A stretch of 64,000 nt of DNA from Syntrophomonas sp. UBA5314 (GCA_002410325.1 DHRK01000042.1:2137-66136); one strand, 5' to 3'. Counted from the stretch's first letter, positions 45,117 to 53,754 are shown. Notes: generated by a model not told the origin, from the sequence alone. Numbers and translations: made by a program.

Positions 45117-45554
45117 TTACTTTATGTTGTCCTTCATCCGTTGAATATAGCTATAAAAGGCCTCCAGTTCTTCTTCGGTGAACCCCTTGGTTAAAGCCGC
45201 CTCGATTTTATCTCCATGCTCTTTCATGGATTCGCTTACTTTCCAAGCCTTGTCTGTAAGCACCAGCTTTTTCAGTCTGGAATCATTGGGGACGCCATGC
45301 CGCTCAATTAACCCCTTTTTCTCCATCAAAATCAGGACTTTAGAGACAGTGGAGCGGGTAATGGTAAACTGTTCCTCCAAGTCTTTCTGATAAATATCTT
45401 TATCGGCGTTATCGGCAAGAAATCCAATGATCCAGCCATTTGTGCCTGTAACAGAGTCAATTTGTTCTTTACGGTCCGTCTTTACAAATTTACGCATGAT
45501 GAGATTTTCGAGGGAGCGGAGTTCTATTCCAATGGGTTTTCTGTTCATCTCCAT
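45117..45554 (-). CDS. MarR-family transcriptional regulator
   Basis: A 145-residue winged-HTH regulator. The DNA-binding part contains IYQKDLEEQFTITRSTVSKV (about 74-93) and LIEKKGLIERH-type wing sequence (EKKGLIERHGVPNDSRLKKL), then the dimerisation helices with VLTDKAWKVSESMKEHGDKI. ATG 45554 has AGGAGG 5 bases upstream. It is the first gene of the operon with the ABC exporter pair and should repress from the GTCGTAC palindrome at 45591-45605. A similar GTACxGTAC core lies in the MATE promoter, so it may control both pumps. Confidence 0.92.
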   Translation of the reverse strand: MEMNRKPIGIELRSLENLIMRKFVKTDRKEQIDSVTGTNGWIIGFLADNADKDIYQKDLEEQFTITRSTVSKVLILMEKKGLIERHGVPNDSRLKKLVLTDKAWKVSESMKEHGDKIEAALTKGFTEEELEAFYSYIQRMKDNIK

Positions 45555-45590
45555 CCTTGCCTCCTGCTTTCTTTGAGCATAAAGTTGTAC

Positions 45591-45641
45591 GTCGTACTGT
45601 ACGACACGCTACATTGTAAATCGCCTCGCTGGTTTTGTCAA
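45591..45641 (-). promoter_or_regulatory. Promoter and MarR operator of the ABC exporter operon
   Basis: On the minus strand TTGACA (45641-45636) and TACAAT (45618-45613) are 17 bases apart. Immediately downstream is a perfect 7-bp inverted repeat GTCGTAC-A-GTACGAC (45605-45591), covering the expected transcription start. This is a near-ideal repressor-controlled promoter. Confidence 0.82.
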
Positions 45642-45734
45642 TAGAAGTAATGCAAAGATTATAGATTTCCTTAGTAATGATGAGGTTTCCGCAAGAGGAC
45701 ATAGCCAGAGATCAATGAAGCATATACCTTGAGC

Positions 45735-45895
45735 CGTTTACGGGAAGTCAGTAGGAAAGGCCAATAGAGATGCCCCTTTGAGGTGCAGCCCGTGAAGACA
45801 TGCGGTGGGCGGAATTTCGATGCGCCTTAAGGCGCTGCCGGCCTTAGGCCCTTATAGGGCAGTACATGCCACCGGTTTTCACCGGTGGTCATGAC
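45735..45895. other. GC-rich multi-hairpin segment without a gene
   Basis: This segment holds several compact inverted repeats: GCGCCTTAAGGCGC (45822-45835), GGCCTTAGGCC, GCCCTTATAGGGC and CCACCGGT-TTTC-ACCGGTGG (45869-45888), then GTCATGAC. No frame in it looks coding. Stem-loops followed by a short conserved tail are typical of IS200/IS605 right ends and their guide RNAs, but no tnpB or tnpA is present. I treat it as a possible orphan element end. Confidence 0.35.
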
Positions 45896-45909
45896 TGAAA
45901 CAATGATCT

Positions 45910-47283
45910 CTAATCGGGCTGTTCCCTTAATTCCGGCAAGACCAGCGGTTCGGGCAGGTACTTCATCTCATAATATATGAACAACCCGGTTATCAAAGAA
46001 GCCAGGGCATCGGCAATGGGGGCGGTTCTCCATACGCCCTCGATCCCCCAGAAACGGGGAAGGATGAGGATCAGGGGAATCAGCAGCAAGACCTGGCGTG
46101 ACAGGCTCAGGACGGTCGCTTTGGCCCCTTTGCCCACGGCCTGGAAGTAGTTGGCGCATATGATCTGGAACCCGATGATAAAGACCATACTGAAATATAC
46201 GACCATGGCATGGGCGGTCAACTCGGTCAGAGCGGTATTGTCTTTACTGAACAATCCCACGATCTGATAGGGGAAGAACTGGAAAAACAGGAATGAGGCG
46301 CTTGAGACCAAGCTGGCGGCTATCACGGCTTTCTTTAAAGTCAGCTTGACCCGATCAAACTGCCGGGCGCCGTAATTAAAGCCGATCAAGGGCTGGGCGC
46401 CCTGGCTGATGCCGACTATGGGCATAAAGGAAAGGGTTATTACACTCATCAGTATTCCCACCGCGGACAGCCCCAGGTCGCCGCCATAGGAGGAAACCGT
46501 TTTATTCAGGATCAGCTGTTGCACGCTGTTGGCCAATTGCATGGCGAACGGAGCAAAGCCGATGGACACGATGCTCATTACTATGGGCCGCTGCAATTTA
46601 AAATTCTTGAGTCTCAGTTTGACCAGGCTGCGGTTGCCCAGAAAGTAACTCAATACCCAGATTAAAGCGAACAGCTGGCCCAGTATGGTGGCCAGGGCCG
46701 AACCCTTGATGCCCAGGCCCAGCTTAAAGATAAAGAAGTAATTCAATACCGCGTTGATAAGCGCTCCCATTACCTGGGTGGACATAGCCATCACCGGATT
46801 GCCCTCGGCCCTGATAAAGTTGTTCATACCCATGCCCAGCGCCCCGAAAACCGAGCCCAGCATTATAATATGCACAAAATCAAGCGCGTAGGGCATTACA
46901 TCCGAACTGGCCCCGAAAGCTCTGAGGATGGGGACCGGGAAGAGCAGGTAGATGGCCGCTAGACATAGGGGCAGAATGATCAGCAGGGCGGTGGCATTGC
47001 CGGCCACCTTCTCCGCTTCCTCCAGCTTCTGCTCACCCAGGCGGATAGATATCAGAGCGGTAGCCCCGATGCCTACCAGAAAGGCTACCGCCATCAGGAT
47101 CAGCATTATGGGAAAGGCCACCGTTGTCGCGGCTATAGCCAGGGAACCCACTCCCTGGCCTACAAAGACCCGGTCCACAACCGCGTACAGGGCATTGGAC
47201 AGCATCCCCACTATTGAAGGCCATGAAAACTGCCACAGCAGACGGCCGATGCTCTGGCTTCCCATCGTTGTATTAGGCTTCAT
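45910..47283 (-). CDS. MATE-family multidrug efflux protein
   Basis: A 457-residue integral membrane protein with 12 predicted helices in two MatE repeats. Family motifs include WPSIVGMLSNALYAVVDRVF (helix 1), GMGMNNFIRAEGNP, and GISQGAQPLIGFNYGARQFD in the second repeat. Such proteins export cationic drugs using a Na+ or H+ gradient. RBS is GGAGAGTAAGG. The promoter at 47330-47358 carries a GTACxGTAC core like the MarR operator 1.7 kb away, which suggests joint control with the ABC exporter. Confidence 0.93.
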   Translation of the reverse strand: MKPNTTMGSQSIGRLLWQFSWPSIVGMLSNALYAVVDRVFVGQGVGSLAIAATTVAFPIMLILMAVAFLVGIGATALISIRLGEQKLEEAEKVAGNATALLIILPLCLAAIYLLFPVPILRAFGASSDVMPYALDFVHIIMLGSVFGALGMGMNNFIRAEGNPVMAMSTQVMGALINAVLNYFFIFKLGLGIKGSALATILGQLFALIWVLSYFLGNRSLVKLRLKNFKLQRPIVMSIVSIGFAPFAMQLANSVQQLILNKTVSSYGGDLGLSAVGILMSVITLSFMPIVGISQGAQPLIGFNYGARQFDRVKLTLKKAVIAASLVSSASFLFFQFFPYQIVGLFSKDNTALTELTAHAMVVYFSMVFIIGFQIICANYFQAVGKGAKATVLSLSRQVLLLIPLILILPRFWGIEGVWRTAPIADALASLITGLFIYYEMKYLPEPLVLPELREQPD

Positions 47284-47329
47284 TATCCTTACTCTCCCTG
47301 TTCAAAAGGATTATAGATACTAACATAGT

Positions 47330-47358
47330 AATATAGTACGGTACGCACGATTCGTCAA
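47330..47358 (-). promoter_or_regulatory. MATE promoter with MarR-like half sites
   Basis: On the minus strand TTGACG (47358-47353) and TATATT (47335-47330) are 17 bases apart. The spacer holds GTACCGTAC (47344-47336), sharing CGTAC(N)GTAC with the MarR operator at 45591-45605. Confidence 0.7.
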
Positions 47359-47396
47359 GTAAAGGGCGCCCCCAGGAGCGATGGAAGCCAAATTGA

Positions 47397-47442
47397 AGGG
47401 GCAGTAACGCTGCTGACTGAATATAACAGCGCCGCTGCCCCT
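47397..47442 (-). terminator. Probable terminator hairpin after the chemoreceptor gene
   Basis: AGGGGCAG (47397-47404) and CTGCCCCT (47435-47442) are perfect inverted copies, extended inward by a CGCTG/CAGCG pairing. The T-run on the minus strand is weak (TTCAATTT), so termination efficiency is uncertain. Confidence 0.55.
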
Positions 47443-47461
47443 GGTTTTGATAAAAAAATGT

Positions 47462-48610
47462 TTAGGCGAACTCGGCTATCTTTTCCAGACGTTCGGCCAT
47501 GGCGGTGATTTCTTCGATGCTGGCGCTCATTTCCTGACTGGCCGCGGCCTGCTCTTCACTGGAGCGCAGGGTCACTTCGCTGTTGTTCAGGGTTTCATCA
47601 ACCTTGGTCTTTATCTTATCCGTTAACTCCTTTATACTGCCCACGGTGGTCTTCGACTCATCCGACAGCTTGCGGATTTCTTCCGCAACTACGCCAAAGC
47701 CCCGGCCCACTTCCCCGGCCCGGGCCGCTTCAATAGCCGCGTTCAAACCGAGCATTTTGGTTTCATCGGCGATCTGCTTGATAAATCCCAGCACCCCGTT
47801 AATATCCTCGGAAAGCTGGAATATGTTTTTGATATTGCTGTTCAGCTCCTGTTCATTGACCGAAATATTGGATGAGGCTGCCGCCATTTCCTGAATGGTG
47901 GAAGCCACCTCTTCCAGGGAACGACTGAGGTTGGCCGACATGGTGCGCAGGTCGGTTGCGGTTTTCCTCGGTATAATAACCCCGAAGGTGGCCACCACCT
48001 GGGTGGGATCGTCTTCATCGAAGCAGGGATAGGTTACAATCATAACCGGAACTCCGTAATTTGAAGCATCCATCTCGGTTGCAAGCATTTGCTTGCTGCG
48101 GATGACTTTTTTAGCTATTGAATCCTCCTTAATGAGATCTCCCACCGCGTAATTGTTCACGCTGAATTTATCCGAGTTTTGAATATAGGCAAACTTCTCC
48201 AGGTCGGTCATATAAAGAAAAGACCCCTCGGGGAACATATTGGCCATTAGGGGTGCGAAATCGTTGAAGGCTCTTGCTATGGGGTGCAGCCGTGGAGTGA
48301 TGAGAATTAAACCGCCGGTCAGCACCTCTTCATCCACAATGGGGATGCTGGTCATTATGAGCCGCATGCCGTAGACTGCTCTGGGGACCTTTTCTTCCGT
48401 AACCTTCCTTTGCTGCATGGCCTGATGGGGGCCGCCGCCTTCTCTAACCCTGGTTCCTAAGTTGAGGGCGGGAACATCGAAGACTTTGGAAGCAACCTTC
48501 CAAACTACCTCATTGCGGTCGGCTATAACCATTAGCATACCACCCGGTATAGAGTCGACCAGAATAGAAGCTATCTGTTTGATACCTTCTACAGCTTGAG
48601 AGTTAATCAT
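47462..48610 (-). CDS. Soluble methyl-accepting chemotaxis-type sensor
   Basis: A 382-residue cytoplasmic receptor without membrane helices. Residues 1-215 form a sensor region with two PAS/GAF-like parts (SIPGGMLMVIADRNEVVWKV; FSVNNYAVGDLIKEDSIAKK) and several Asp/Cys/Met residues (PCFDEDDPTQVV). Residues about 225-382 are a short signalling domain with the hairpin tip sequence VLGFIKQIADETKMLGLNAA, then IEAARAGEVGRGFGVVAEEI. The signalling domain is shorter than in full MCPs, as in many Clostridia soluble receptors. It may signal to a non-flagellar or chemosensory pathway. Ligand unknown. Confidence 0.85.
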   Translation of the reverse strand: MINSQAVEGIKQIASILVDSIPGGMLMVIADRNEVVWKVASKVFDVPALNLGTRVREGGGPHQAMQQRKVTEEKVPRAVYGMRLIMTSIPIVDEEVLTGGLILITPRLHPIARAFNDFAPLMANMFPEGSFLYMTDLEKFAYIQNSDKFSVNNYAVGDLIKEDSIAKKVIRSKQMLATEMDASNYGVPVMIVTYPCFDEDDPTQVVATFGVIIPRKTATDLRTMSANLSRSLEEVASTIQEMAAASSNISVNEQELNSNIKNIFQLSEDINGVLGFIKQIADETKMLGLNAAIEAARAGEVGRGFGVVAEEIRKLSDESKTTVGSIKELTDKIKTKVDETLNNSEVTLRSSEEQAAASQEMSASIEEITAMAERLEKIAEFA

Positions 48611-48847
48611 TGATATCCACCTCTCTATTTTTTTCTATCTATCTATAGCAATATTATAAGTGTTCTTTATCCCAAATCGGACAAATTTTTCAAATACGGG
48701 AAAAGAATCGCCTGAACTGAATTAATAGGGCCGTTAATCAGCCTGTTCACTGAGAAAGGTGAATTGCTGAATGCTTTTAAGAGCTAGAAACCCCAATTCT
48801 ATAAGGTTTAAGATTCTCCATTTATTTTAAACGCTTGTGTTAAATGT

Positions 48848-48862
48848 TGGCACAACAGTTGC
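48848..48862 (+). promoter_or_regulatory. Sigma-54-type -24/-12 promoter
   Basis: TGGCAC-AACAG-TTGC has the invariant GG (48849-48850) and GC (48861-48862) exactly 12 bases apart, matching the TGGCAC-N5-TTGC sigma-54 consensus. It lies 56 bases before the ATG of the beta-propeller gene. The rest of the 307-base spacer upstream (48611-48847) is AT-rich and would hold any enhancer-binding site; I see no clear repeat there. Confidence 0.72.
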
Positions 48863-48917
48863 GCTTTGTGAATATTGTGTTCGTAAGAGCACAACACTTT
48901 CGAGGAGGATCTTTTAT

Positions 48918-50018
48918 ATGCCCAAGGCAAAGAAGAAACAATTGGTAGGGATGGTTTATTCCATGACCAATGAGGCGGTAAACAACCAGGTAATTGCCTT
49001 TCGTAGGGGGATTAACGGCAAGCTGACCCGAATGAAGGCCTATCCGACCGGTGGAGGCGGCACCGGCACCACCGAAGTTTCGCCGGCCACACCACAGGAC
49101 GGAGTCGATCCACTGGCATCACAGGACTCGCTGGTGTTGTCAAAGGATACGGACTTCCTTTTCGCTGTAAATGCCGGCACCAACAGCATCAGCAGCTTCC
49201 GGGTGGCTGCCAGCGGGGCGCTCAGCCTGGCCGATGTGGAGCCCTCGGGGGGCTACCAGCCCAACAGCCTGGCGGTGTTTGGCAACCGTCTCTACGTGAG
49301 CAATGTGGGCAATGAGGCCAATAATTACGCCTCCAATATCAGCGGTTTTCGACTGGAAAGAGACGGCCGCCTCACCCCGATCCCCGGCGCTATCTATACC
49401 CTGAGCACCGCTAACGCCCAGCCCGCCAACGTAGTTATCAATTCGGACGGCAGGCTGCTGGTGGTATCGGAGCTTACCACCAACCGCCTGAGTGTTTTTC
49501 GCTTCAAGAGCGACGGGACCTTAAGCGGGCCGATCATTAATGAGTCGGCGGGGGCGGGTCCATTTGGCATGTATTTTCTTTCCGGAGGGGTCTTGCTGGT
49601 CAGCGAAGCCGGCAGCAACGCTCTATCGTCCTATACAGCGGCTGCCAATGGAAGTCTGGCCACGGTCAGCGCTTCGATCCCCAACGGCCAACTGGCAACC
49701 TGCTGGGTGGTGCCCGCCCGGAATGAGCGGTACGCCTTTACCTCCAATGCCGGCAGTGGAACTATCACCATTTACCGTATCAATAATGATAAAACCCTGG
49801 AGGTTATGGAGAACGTGTACAGCACTGCCGAAGGTTCGGCTGCCAATCCCATTGACATCGGAGTGAGCCGGGACGGGCGCTATTTCTACGCATTAAATGG
49901 CAATAAGGGTTCGATATCCGTTTTCCGGATCGAAAGGGACGGCCACCTTACCCGGGTGCAGGTGCTCAGGGATTCCATGCTGCCCGTATTGGGCTCCCAG
50001 GGAATCGCGGTGCGTTAA
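48918..50018 (+). CDS. Beta-propeller protein, lactonase-like
   Basis: A 366-residue protein from ATG 48918 with AGGAGG 8 bases before it. It has seven repeats of the type FAVNAGTNSISSFRV-AASGAL, LYVSNVGN..NISGFRLERDGRL and FTSNAGSGTITIYRINNDKT, the pattern of YncE/6-phosphogluconolactonase (Lactonase family) seven-blade propellers. No signal peptide is seen, so it is probably cytoplasmic, unlike many relatives. A Thr/Gly/Pro-rich loop (TGGGGTGTTEVSPATPQDGV) interrupts blade 1. Reaction unknown. Transcription from a sigma-54 promoter is predicted. Confidence 0.82.
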   Translation: MPKAKKKQLVGMVYSMTNEAVNNQVIAFRRGINGKLTRMKAYPTGGGGTGTTEVSPATPQDGVDPLASQDSLVLSKDTDFLFAVNAGTNSISSFRVAASGALSLADVEPSGGYQPNSLAVFGNRLYVSNVGNEANNYASNISGFRLERDGRLTPIPGAIYTLSTANAQPANVVINSDGRLLVVSELTTNRLSVFRFKSDGTLSGPIINESAGAGPFGMYFLSGGVLLVSEAGSNALSSYTAAANGSLATVSASIPNGQLATCWVVPARNERYAFTSNAGSGTITIYRINNDKTLEVMENVYSTAEGSAANPIDIGVSRDGRYFYALNGNKGSISVFRIERDGHLTRVQVLRDSMLPVLGSQGIAVR

Positions 50019-50487
50019 GTACTCTGCTTCTACAATTTATAATCGTCTGGTGAGGATGGGAGGGTTATAAAACAGACCGGTAGCGCTGGAGACACTTTCT
50101 ACACTGACGTGCTGCGCCCCCCTGTCCTTAATACCTGCTTTGCCATAAGTAAAATACAGTATTACTGAGCTAAATGGAGTTTGAGCATGACTTCCGAAAG
50201 ACCAATGTATACGGATAGGACATGCCGACCAGTACTGCTTTTTATGTCAGTTGATTTCCTACCTTGACACACCATCCTGACGCCTTTACCGCGTAGTGGA
50301 TATTTCTAGAAACCTCCTGTTTATTGCCTGGTTCTTTAATTTATGCAAGCTTGCCAGGAAGTTACTATAACCAGATATAATAATAAATATAGAAGGTTAT
50401 TATACAATCTGGTCGAATATTAGAATAAGCGCTGTTGTAACCAATGGATCCCAGTGAGCTTTTATAAAAATATCTGAGGAGATTTTA
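50019..50487. other. Leader region before the nitrogenase-like operon
   Basis: This 469-base stretch has no supported gene on either strand. It contains the regulatory inverted repeat at 50371-50412 and a consensus TATAAT at about 50376 (a TTGCCA at 50351 is 19 bases upstream). No cobalamin, heme or metal riboswitch core is visible to me. Confidence 0.5.
50371..50412 (+). promoter_or_regulatory. Long inverted repeat in the nitrogenase-like operon promoter
   Basis: CCAGAT (50371) pairs with ATCTGG (50407-50412), with an inner ATAATAA/TTATTAT match, over a 42-base span. A TATAAT overlaps the left arm. It is a likely operator for a dimeric repressor, or a structured leader, 76 bases before the first gene. 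Confidence 0.55.
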
Positions 50488-51249
50488 ATGAGGAAGATTG
50501 CAATCTATGGCAAGGGCGGCATCGGCAAGTCGACGATTACAAGTTCACTGTCTGCGGCCATTTCCCTAATGGGCTTTAAAGTAATGCAAATCGGCTGCGA
50601 TCCCAAGGCTGATTCAACTATCAAACTGACCAATGGACGCCCCGTTGTGCCGGTAATGAATTACCTCAAAGACCATATCGAGTATCCGACCCTGGATGAT
50701 ATTGTGGTCCCTGGTTTTAATGGCATACTATGTGTCGAGGCAGGGGGCCCCACGCCGGGTATTGGCTGCGGGGGGAGGGGAATTATTACCACCTTTAATG
50801 TCCTGGAAGAGTTGAATGCCTTTGAGACCTACCGACCGGATTTCGTTTTTTATGATGTTCTGGGCGACGTAGTCTGTGGTGGCTTTGCCATGCCCATACG
50901 CCAGGGCTATGCCGAGGAGGTCATTATCATAACTTCAGGAGAAAAAATGGCTCTTTTTTCCGCCCGCAATATCAAAGCGGCCCTGGATAATTTTGCGGAT
51001 CGCAATTATGCAAGCCTACGCGGCCTAATTTTAAACCGGCGTAATGTGCCGGGCGAAGAGAGAACGGTTCGCAATTTTGCGGATGAGGTGGGGACGACAA
51101 TTATAGGAGATATTCCCCGGGATGATCATATTGGTTTTTATGAGGAGCTAAATAAGACCGTAATAGAGGGAGATGCTGAACTTCCAGTGGCCAGAATTAT
51201 TATGGAAATAGCCAGCCAATTGCTGGTTGAGAAGGAGGCTGAACAATGA
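50488..51249 (+). CDS. NifH-like iron protein of a group IV nitrogenase-like system
   Basis: A 253-residue dinitrogenase-reductase-like ATPase. Walker A is GKGGIGKS (8-15) and GCDPKADST (36-44) is the switch I/Asp region. The two cluster-ligand cysteines are present: Cys94 in GIGCGGRG and Cys130 in VLGDVVCGGFAMPIR. The homodimer should hold one [4Fe-4S] cluster and deliver electrons with ATP hydrolysis to the two partner proteins encoded next. It is about 40 residues shorter than true NifH and lacks the nif context (no nifB, nifEN). Start RBS is GAGGAG. It overlaps the next gene by 4 bases (ATGA). Confidence 0.92.
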   Translation: MRKIAIYGKGGIGKSTITSSLSAAISLMGFKVMQIGCDPKADSTIKLTNGRPVVPVMNYLKDHIEYPTLDDIVVPGFNGILCVEAGGPTPGIGCGGRGIITTFNVLEELNAFETYRPDFVFYDVLGDVVCGGFAMPIRQGYAEEVIIITSGEKMALFSARNIKAALDNFADRNYASLRGLILNRRNVPGEERTVRNFADEVGTTIIGDIPRDDHIGFYEELNKTVIEGDAELPVARIIMEIASQLLVEKEAEQ

Positions 51250-52556
51250 GTGGACAGCCCTTTTCACTGGCCATAGGCGATGTCGATAAGCTCGGACCCT
51301 CAGGATACCCACGGCTAATGCCCCGCAACTATATGCACTACTGCCCCCCTGGAATGGGCGGATGGGGAATAGTCCGGGTAGGGCTGTTAGTTCCCGAATC
51401 GGTAATGCTGTTTGTATCCCCGGCCGCATGTGGAAGGCATGGCGCCATAGCCGGTTTTCAATTGGGGTTTAAGAAACGATTATTCTTTTTTCATATCAGT
51501 GAGAATGATATGGTGACCGGACAACACCTGGAAAAGGTAATCCAGGCGGCCGGAGAAATAATCAATACAATAAAACCACGGCCCAGAGCTCTAATCATCT
51601 GCGCCACCTGTGTCGATGATTTACTGGGCTCGGATTATGATGCAATTGCTCTGCGGGTGGAGGCCGAGCATAAAATACCGGTCAGGATCTGTCATATGGA
51701 TCCCATCACCCGGGAAGGGAAAACCGCCCCCGAATTTTCTGTTCAGCAGGCTGTCTACAGTTTCCTTCCGGTATCAAAAGAGAGGGAGCGGAGCGTAAAT
51801 ATAATCGGCAATTTTGCCCCCATTGACCAGGACAGTGAATTTCATGAATTGCTGTTGTCGGTAGGGTTTGAAAAGATAAGGCATATTGCGGCCTGTTCCA
51901 GCCTGGAGGAATTCTACCAGATGGGGCGCTCTTCGTACAATATCCTGCTTAAACATCCGGGCCATCTAGCGGCCAGAGATTTACAGCGGGGGCACGGAAT
52001 ACCTTTCTGCTTTGCCCCGCCGGCCTACAGTATTGACACTATTACCGCTGTCTATGAGCAACTGGGCGAGTTTCTGGGGCATAAGCTGCCGCTGGAGAGC
52101 TACCGTGAAGAAGCCCTGGAAGAACTGAAACAATACCGGTTGTCTTTGGGACGCATTTGCATCGCAGTCGGTGAAAGCATCAACGCCAGCCCCTTTGAAC
52201 TGGCGCGGGCCCTCGCCGAGTACGGATTTAATGTTCCCTACATCTTTGCGGACAATATCCTCCCGTTTGACAAGGAACATATCAGGTGGCTGCAATATAA
52301 AAGACCCGAGACAAGGGTGTTTCCCAATATGCACCCGACCATGGTCGGCTTCCTGGAAAACAGCCCGGAAGTTGATCTCGCCATCGGTCTTGATGCCGGC
52401 TATTACTGTAGTGGTGCCAGGGTAGTGCCCCACAGCTTGGACGTCCAACCGTATGGATACCGTGGAGTTTTGAACCTGATGCGTGCTATGGTTCAGACGT
52501 TAAGCAGGCCGCGTGATCACCGGGAGCAGGTCTATGCTTCCAGTATTGTAATTTAA
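51246..52556 (+). CDS. Nitrogenase component-1-like protein, alpha-type
   Basis: A 436-residue protein of the oxidoreductase/nitrogenase component 1 family. Candidate cluster ligands are Cys33 (HYCPPGMGGWG), Cys62 (PAACGRHGA) and Cys119/Cys122 (IICATCVDDLLGSD), at the positions where NifD, BchN and similar proteins bind the P-cluster or a [4Fe-4S]. The C-terminal part (DAGYYCSGARVVPHSLDVQP) has a Cys/His that could face a substrate cavity. It is clearly not NifD: much shorter, with no FeMo-cofactor context. It should pair with the next gene's product as a heterodimer or tetramer. Substrate is unknown. Confidence 0.88.
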   Translation: MSGQPFSLAIGDVDKLGPSGYPRLMPRNYMHYCPPGMGGWGIVRVGLLVPESVMLFVSPAACGRHGAIAGFQLGFKKRLFFFHISENDMVTGQHLEKVIQAAGEIINTIKPRPRALIICATCVDDLLGSDYDAIALRVEAEHKIPVRICHMDPITREGKTAPEFSVQQAVYSFLPVSKERERSVNIIGNFAPIDQDSEFHELLLSVGFEKIRHIAACSSLEEFYQMGRSSYNILLKHPGHLAARDLQRGHGIPFCFAPPAYSIDTITAVYEQLGEFLGHKLPLESYREEALEELKQYRLSLGRICIAVGESINASPFELARALAEYGFNVPYIFADNILPFDKEHIRWLQYKRPETRVFPNMHPTMVGFLENSPEVDLAIGLDAGYYCSGARVVPHSLDVQPYGYRGVLNLMRAMVQTLSRPRDHREQVYASSIVI

Positions 52557-52572
52557 GGAGGCTTAAGAACCA

Positions 52573-53754
52573 GTGGAAGGCTTATACAAGTTTTTACCTC
52601 CTTTTGCCCCCGACTACTCAGGGGTGTGTTCAGTTTTGTTTGAATTGGGGGGAATGCTGGTTATTCACGACGCCGGAGGCTGTACCGGCAATTTTACCGG
52701 CTATGATGAACCCCGCTGGTATGGCAGCGCCAGTGCCGTATTCAGCTCCGGTCTGCGGGAGAGAGAGACCATATTGGGGGATGAGGAGCAGTTTATGCGC
52801 CGGCTGCAGGATGCTGCCGAAGCCATGAAACCGAGCTTTATTACCATCCTGGGCAGCCCGGCGCCCATGGTGGCTGGAATGGATTACCGGGCAGTGGCGG
52901 CTGCTATCTCTCGAAGAACCCGGTTGCCGGTGCTCACTTTCGATACCGACGGCATGAAGAAATATGATGTCGGTCAATCAGAGGCCTTTTTAAAACTGGC
53001 CCGGTCTTTTGTCAATCCGCGCTTCCCGGAATCGCAAGACTCCCCCCAGGTCAATATTATTGGGGCAACTCCTCTTGATATAGGCAGTAAAAGAGCCATC
53101 GAAGGGCTTATTAATCAGATTGAGAAGGCCGGTTTTTCGAACATATCCTGCTGGGGAACGGGTTCGTCAAGGGATGAAATAGCAGGTGCGGCCCAGGCTA
53201 AAATTAATATTGTAGCCTCCTGGTCGGGACTGGCAGCCGCCCGCTATATGTTGGCAAGCTACCAAACGCCTTTCTACGTGGGAATCCCAGTTGGAACACG
53301 ACCGGGTATATTATTCCGCCGTGATATTCGCAGGCTGGCGGGGCTGGCTGAAGACAGCCCGCCGACAGCGGTTTGCCGAGTTGGGAAGGATCCTCGGAAA
53401 ACGCTGGTTATTGGAGAACAGGTTATGAGTAATGCCCTTCGTACCTGTCTGCAAATGGATTTCGGCCTGGAGCAAGTGCAGGTCGCCACATTCCTAAACC
53501 TGGACGAAAGTTTAAGAGACGAAGCGGACTTTATCCTTAAATGTGAGGAGGATCTCGCTGTCATCGCTGCTCAAAAAAACTATGATCTGGTAATAGGCGA
53601 CCCCCTATACGAAGAAGCTTTGGATTTGAAGTGGGAAACCCGTTTTATAAAACTCGCCCACCCAGCTCTTTCCAGCCGTCTTTTTTGGGATCATTATGTA
53701 GATTTATTTGGGGAAGGAGGGACATCATTCTTTGCTGAACATCTGGAACCGTAA
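52573..53754 (+). CDS. Nitrogenase component-1-like protein, beta-type
   Basis: A 393-residue component-1 homologue, GTG start with AAGGAGG upstream. It has Cys19 (YSGVCSVLFELGG) and Cys37 (HDAGGCTGNFTGYDEPRW), equivalent to the first two ligand cysteines. At the third position it reads TILGSPAPMVAG, with no Cys. So the pair has an asymmetric ligand set, as in dark-operative protochlorophyllide reductase and CfbCD-like enzymes. The C-terminal half lacks clear motifs. It ends 35 bases before the binding-protein gene. Confidence 0.85.
   Translation: MEGLYKFLPPFAPDYSGVCSVLFELGGMLVIHDAGGCTGNFTGYDEPRWYGSASAVFSSGLRERETILGDEEQFMRRLQDAAEAMKPSFITILGSPAPMVAGMDYRAVAAAISRRTRLPVLTFDTDGMKKYDVGQSEAFLKLARSFVNPRFPESQDSPQVNIIGATPLDIGSKRAIEGLINQIEKAGFSNISCWGTGSSRDEIAGAAQAKINIVASWSGLAAARYMLASYQTPFYVGIPVGTRPGILFRRDIRRLAGLAEDSPPTAVCRVGKDPRKTLVIGEQVMSNALRTCLQMDFGLEQVQVATFLNLDESLRDEADFILKCEEDLAVIAAQKNYDLVIGDPLYEEALDLKWETRFIKLAHPALSSRLFWDHYVDLFGEGGTSFFAEHLEP

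Noticed and set aside
50488..53754. A nitrogen-fixation nif cluster
   Set aside because: The component-1 proteins are too short and no nifB, nifE, nifN or nifV is nearby, so it is nitrogenase-like, not nif.
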